Assembly (NCBI RefSeq): GCF_000019525.1
Contig: NC_010506.1
Span: forward strand, 3,286,001 to 3,350,000
Origin: Shewanella woodyi ATCC 51908
GTDB taxonomy: Bacteria; Pseudomonadota; Gammaproteobacteria; Enterobacterales; Shewanellaceae
Direction: 5' to 3'
Length of the DNA: 64,000 bases
Numbering within the stretch: position 1 is the stretch's first letter; every line of letters begins with the position of its first letter. Shown in pieces: positions 60,526-64,000 of the stretch. Under the pieces are notes generated by a model. The model was given only the letters and a program-made list of their open reading frames with translations. It had not been told where the DNA came from and did not search any database. The translations under genes were made by a program, and so were the position numbers.

Positions 60526-61062
60526 TTAGTAAACCAGTACGGCTCTACGGTTAACAGCAAAACCATCGTCAGTACGTGACATATCCAATGGCTTCTCTTC
60601 ACCATAACTCACGATGCTCATCTGGCTAGGCAGTACACCCATTCCCTGTAGGTACTTAGCCACAGCTTTAGCACGTCTCTCACCAAGAGCAATGTTGTAC
60701 TCAGGTGTTCCACGCTCATCGGCATGACCTTCAATCATCACTCGAACATTTGGATGTTCAATAAGGTATTCACCATGTGCTTGTAAGACTTCAGCAAACT
60801 GTGCTGATACAGAGCTACGGTCAAAATCAAAATAGATAATATGCTCTTTTCTTAACTCTTGGTATTTTAAACGTTGCTGTTCTTGAGGCGTCAGCACAGG
60901 TGCAACTCCACCTGTCTCTACACCACCAGTAGTCAGTTCACTTCCAGAACTTGAGTTTGAGCTAGTCGCATCAGTTTCTGAGTCAGAAGTCGAGCTACAA
61001 GCACTGATGGCCATCATCGGAATTGCAACCAACATTGCTTTAAACAGCTTATTGAGATCCAT
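60526..61062 (-). CDS. pal: Pal, peptidoglycan-associated lipoprotein
   Basis: A 178-residue outer-membrane lipoprotein. The lipobox is MAISAC, followed by a Ser/Thr-rich linker and an OmpA-like domain binding peptidoglycan (IYFDFDRSSVSAQF, IEGHADERGTPEYNIALGER). I chose ATG 61062 with AAGGA ten bases upstream. A longer in-frame start at 61116 overlaps the end of tolB. Confidence 0.95.
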   Translation of the reverse strand: MDLNKLFKAMLVAIPMMAISACSSTSDSETDATSSNSSSGSELTTGGVETGGVAPVLTPQEQQRLKYQELRKEHIIYFDFDRSSVSAQFAEVLQAHGEYLIEHPNVRVMIEGHADERGTPEYNIALGERRAKAVAKYLQGMGVLPSQMSIVSYGEEKPLDMSRTDDGFAVNRRAVLVY

Positions 61063-61097
61063 TATTAAGTCCTTAATTTTCTTTATCGTTAAAATAG

Positions 61098-62426
61098 TTA
61101 TAGAAATGGTGACCAAGAGGGAGACTTAACTTCCCCCTGACCTGCTGGCAGTCTGGCCTTAAAACGTCCATCCGTTGAAACTGCTGCTAAAACCTGCTTT
61201 CCTTGATAAGTCGTCCCGTAGATAACCATAGTGCCATTTGGTGCGACACTTGGCGACTCATCGAGACGGGTAGATGTTAATACCTGCACAAAACGTGTTT
61301 CGAGATCCATACGGGCAATATTAAACTTACCATTAGTACGATTAACAAATATCATACTGCGGCCATCGGGTGAGATTGAACCACCTAAGTTCCACTCCCC
61401 TTCAAATGTCATTCTCTGAACTTTTCCAGATGCTAATGTCACCTTGTAAATTTGTGGGCGTCCGCCGCGTTCAGAGGTAAAGATAAGCGACTTGCCATCT
61501 GGAAACCATGACGCTTCAGTATCAATAGCATAATGATTAGTGACACGCTTCAATGCTTTGGTATCAATATCGACAACATAGATCTCAGGCTGACCATCTC
61601 TTGATAGAGTCAGAGCCAACTTTTTCCCATCTGGAGAAAAAACAGGTGCCCCATTAATACCATCATAACTGGTGATTTTAGCGCGAGCTTGTGTATAAAT
61701 ATTCTGCACAAAAACTTCCGCTTTTTTGTTCTCAAAACTAACATAAGCCAATTTACTTCCATCTGGAGACCAAGAAGGCGACATTAATGGCTCAGGAGAG
61801 CGAAGCAACATCTTTTCATTGTGGCCATCATAATCAGAGATCATTAGATGATAAGGCGATTTTTCACCATGCTTAACCACTACATAGGCAATACGAGTTA
61901 AGAAAGCACCACGAATACCGGTCAGCTTCTCATAAACAATATCACTGATCCTATGACCATATTGACGAAACTGCTCAGCGCTGATAACCACTTCACTGCT
62001 ATCAATAAGGTACTCACTGCTTGATTGTGGGCCATTGCCCGCTTGCATTTGAGCTTTAACTAAATCCACCAGTTCAAAATTAACTAAAAATTGATCAGGT
62101 CCCATAGGTTTAACTGAGCCCATGACCACTGCCTCAGCAGCAACATTGGACCACTCTTTAGCCACAAACTGTGACACCTTGGCGATATTACGTTGGGGTA
62201 AACCAAGCTCATCTATCGGGTTAAATGTACCACTGCGTGCCAAGTCAGACATCACAACATCGGAAATCTGCTGCGGCGCAGGTCCTTGTCCCTGCCAAAC
62301 AAAAGGGATAACAGCGATAGGACGCGCAGCATCAACCCCTTCAGTGATCACAATATCTAATGCAGCCCTAGCTGGCATACTCATTACAACCAGCCCTAGC
62401 AAGAGCCATTTCCCCAAAGTCTTCAT
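61098..62426 (-). CDS. tolB: TolB, periplasmic Tol-Pal propeller protein
   Basis: A 442-residue protein with a signal peptide (SMPARAALD), an N-terminal alpha/beta domain and a six-bladed propeller with repeated SPDG units ([59 protein letters not shown]). It binds Pal. An AGGAG lies 4 bases before the ATG. Confidence 0.96.
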   Translation of the reverse strand: MKTLGKWLLLGLVVMSMPARAALDIVITEGVDAARPIAVIPFVWQGQGPAPQQISDVVMSDLARSGTFNPIDELGLPQRNIAKVSQFVAKEWSNVAAEAVVMGSVKPMGPDQFLVNFELVDLVKAQMQAGNGPQSSSEYLIDSSEVVISAEQFRQYGHRISDIVYEKLTGIRGAFLTRIAYVVVKHGEKSPYHLMISDYDGHNEKMLLRSPEPLMSPSWSPDGSKLAYVSFENKKAEVFVQNIYTQARAKITSYDGINGAPVFSPDGKKLALTLSRDGQPEIYVVDIDTKALKRVTNHYAIDTEASWFPDGKSLIFTSERGGRPQIYKVTLASGKVQRMTFEGEWNLGGSISPDGRSMIFVNRTNGKFNIARMDLETRFVQVLTSTRLDESPSVAPNGTMVIYGTTYQGKQVLAAVSTDGRFKARLPAGQGEVKSPSWSPFL

Positions 62427-62437
62427 AGGACTCCTTT

Positions 62438-63373
62438 TTAATTAAATTTAGGCCTGTAGATTATATTTAATTCTTTCAATTTGTCATAAACATCAGGTTC
62501 ACTAGATACGGGTAATCGCTGAACCTTTTGTATTGCAGATTGAGTTGCGCGACACAAAACAGGATCTCCCTCCACAATTCGGCTAGATGTAACAAACCCA
62601 TCTTTAGCAAGTCTTACCCAAACCGTGCAGCTCTTTCCACGCATGGACTCTTCTTGTTGAACATTTCGAGATATCGTAGCTACGATCATACTGGTATAGC
62701 GACTTACCTCCGAAGTAACTTGTTTATTTCGGGTCTGTGAGAGTGACGCTTGTTCAGCTGCCAACGCATCTTGCATCATCTGCTCTTGCTGCCTGCGAGC
62801 TTCCTCTTCAGCCTTACGTTTACGCTCAGCCTCTGCTTTGCGCTTACGCTCCTCCTCAGCCTTTTTAGCAGCAGCTTCTTCAGCTTTGCGTTTTTCTGCC
62901 GCTTTTCTTGCCGCTTCTTCAGAGGCTTTACGCTCCTTCTCTTTCTGCTTACGATCAGCTTCCGCTTTTGCCGCTTTCTCTTTCTCTTGCTTCTGTTTTA
63001 ACTGTGCAGCCTTCGCAGCGTCAGCGGCATTTTTAGTTTCAACCTCTTTCTGTTTACGCTCTTGCTCAAGTTGCTTAATTCGAGCTTGCTCGCGCTCACG
63101 CTCTTTTCGTGCTTCACGTACCTGTCTATTTGCCTCATCTTGCCTGGCTTTCTCTTTACGCTCAGCTTCTTTTTTTTCAGCTTTTAAACGCTCAACATGT
63201 TGCGCAACCTTACTTTGATCGACAACAACCGCCTGAACAGCGGGGGCACTGGCTTGAACCTGAGGCTTAGGTTTTTCTGAAAAGTCGACACCCATGGCGA
63301 CAATAACTATCACGCCAATATGAATGCCAGCTGAAATAATTAAAGGAATTGTAATATCCGATCTCATCGCCAC
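62438..63373 (-). CDS. tolA: TolA, inner-membrane Tol-Pal bridge protein
   Basis: About 311 residues. One N-terminal membrane helix (about 8-30) carries the conserved SAGIH region. A very long Lys/Glu/Ala-rich helix (about 55-215, with repeats such as [20 protein letters not shown]) spans the periplasm. The C-terminal domain ends [14 protein letters not shown] and receives TolB. I chose GTG 63373, six bases after GAGGAG. ATG 63367 is equally plausible. Confidence 0.93.
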   Translation of the reverse strand: MAMRSDITIPLIISAGIHIGVIVIVAMGVDFSEKPKPQVQASAPAVQAVVVDQSKVAQHVERLKAEKKEAERKEKARQDEANRQVREARKEREREQARIKQLEQERKQKEVETKNAADAAKAAQLKQKQEKEKAAKAEADRKQKEKERKASEEAARKAAEKRKAEEAAAKKAEEERKRKAEAERKRKAEEEARRQQEQMMQDALAAEQASLSQTRNKQVTSEVSRYTSMIVATISRNVQQEESMRGKSCTVWVRLAKDGFVTSSRIVEGDPVLCRATQSAIQKVQRLPVSSEPDVYDKLKELNIIYRPKFN

Positions 63374-63376
63374 CAA

Positions 63377-63814
63377 TTACTCCTCAGGTGAATCAGTCAT
63401 CAAACCAACAGAAGGAACACCCGCGCCTTGCAATGTCACCATCAGTTGGATAACTTTCTCATAGGCGATACTTCTGTCAGCTTTTACAACCACAGGACGT
63501 TCAGGTTCTAACTGAACAATGGCCCCAACTCGTATCGCGATCTCTTCAAGATCTAATGTTTCACGTGAACTTGAACTGCCCACATCAAGAAAGTAATCAC
63601 CATCAGCATCAATAGACGCCACCACTGGTGGTTTACTGTCTGCGGCTAATGCTTCTGATGAAGCTTGTGGAAGATCAACCTTGACCCCTTGCGTTACAAT
63701 AGGTGCCGTTACCATAAAGATAATAAGCAGTACCAACATAACGTCGATATAGGGTACAACATTGATCTCAGCAACCGGACGCCGGCGTTTTCGCTGATAA
63801 CCCTGTTGCATCAT
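63377..63814 (-). CDS. tolR: TolR, ExbD-family Tol stator protein
   Basis: A 145-residue inner-membrane protein. Its single helix starts near residue 18 with the essential Asp in VVPYIDVMLVLLIIFMVTAP, and a periplasmic domain follows. With TolQ it forms the proton-driven motor of Tol-Pal. The start overlaps the tolQ stop by one base (TAATG), and the tolA start follows directly. Confidence 0.96.
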   Translation of the reverse strand: MMQQGYQRKRRRPVAEINVVPYIDVMLVLLIIFMVTAPIVTQGVKVDLPQASSEALAADSKPPVVASIDADGDYFLDVGSSSSRETLDLEEIAIRVGAIVQLEPERPVVVKADRSIAYEKVIQLMVTLQGAGVPSVGLMTDSPEE

Positions 63815-64000
63815 TATGCTTCATCCTTTTCGCTGTAGGCTTGGCGGTGTAAAATACTTGAGAACTCCTCCATAAAGTTCGCATATGACATCTCAATCTT
63901 ATCCACTTGCGTCGAAAAGCGGTTATAGGCGATAACGGCAGGAATAGCTGCAAATAGACCCATTGCTGTCGCAATTAACGCCTCAGCAATACCGGGGGCA
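63814..64000 (-). CDS. tolQ: TolQ, 3' end only (window edge)
   Basis: The last 61 codons of tolQ, read on the minus strand, start [20 protein letters not shown], the third helix of the ExbB/TolQ family, and finish near [15 protein letters not shown]. The stop TAA overlaps the tolR ATG. The rest lies outside the window. Confidence 0.92.
   Translation of the reverse strand, partial: APGIAEALIATAMGLFAAIPAVIAYNRFSTQVDKIEMSYANFMEEFSSILHRQAYSEKDEA

Noticed and set aside
62750..63218. Long plus-strand frames opposite tolA, rich in Ser, Phe and Leu
   Set aside because: They are antisense products of the Lys/Glu/Ala-rich tolA coiled coil with biased composition.
63768..63974. Minus-strand 68-codon frame at the window end
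   Set aside because: It is a shifted frame over the true tolQ 3' end, whose own frame gives the conserved third TolQ helix.

Overview
The window looks like a chromosomal stretch of a marine Shewanella-type gammaproteobacterium. The basis is gene content and order: tamA-tamB, fadR/nhaB divergent pair, dsbB, aat-bpt-infA-clpA-clpS-cspD, a monomeric NADP isocitrate dehydrogenase, rluE-nudJ-mnmA-hflD-purB, ppsA/ppsR, a CrbS/CrbR acetate two-component system beside acs, chitin-degradation genes and tolQRAB-pal-cpoB. The species cannot be fixed from the sequence alone. Almost everything is core chromosome. The accessory pieces are one IS200-type element, dispersed short palindromes and a large tRNA-Lys array.

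Layout. 0-9 kb: a membrane diguanylate cyclase, a CBS protein, a periplasmic isoaspartyl peptidase/asparaginase, and the TamA-TamB envelope assembly pair. 9-15 kb: fadR and nhaB, dsbB, an IS200-like element, a Nif3 family protein, a histone H1-like basic protein and a glycine-zipper protein. 15-20 kb: an N-degron module (two aminoacyl-tRNA-protein transferases, the ClpS adaptor and ClpA unfoldase) together with infA and cspD. 20-30 kb: icd, rluE, nudJ, mnmA, hflD, purB, the ribosomal oxygenase roxA and a leucine dehydrogenase-type enzyme. 30-40 kb: small regulators and unknowns, a YdiJ-type FAD/4Fe-4S dehydrogenase, ppsA with its regulator ppsR (a HexR-like operator between them) and a DAHP synthase. 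40-45 kb: a secreted chitinase and a GbpA-like lytic polysaccharide monooxygenase, both with CBM5/12 modules. 45-54 kb: thioesterase, CrbR, a PuuB-like oxidase, an FAH-family hydrolase, CrbS and acetyl-CoA synthetase. 54-57.6 kb: radD, grxA and a DcaP-like porin. 57.9-59.6 kb: fourteen tandem tRNA-Lys units. 59.7-64 kb: cpoB, pal, tolB, tolA, tolR and the 3' end of tolQ.

The most unusual region is the tRNA array, on the minus strand at 57891-59575. Nine units are identical canonical tRNA-Lys(UUU) genes. Five are degenerate, and each of these carries an extra 16-nt hairpin (6-bp stem, 4-nt loop) in the D-loop. Two unrelated hairpin sequences are used. The units show a higher-order repeat of about 500 bp, and a GC-rich-discriminator promoter precedes them. 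Other points worth attention: a shared palindrome (TAGAC-N4-GTCTA) upstream of both crbR and acs; an 18-base palindromic repeat that overlaps the stop codons of ppsR and aroH and recurs near dsbB and roxA; an IS200-type tnpA whose start codon lies inside a 13-bp mRNA stem; and possible FadR and HexR operators.

Most function calls rest on recognised protein families and conserved gene order. Starts were moved where a Shine-Dalgarno sequence or family alignment argued for it, and this is stated in each entry.
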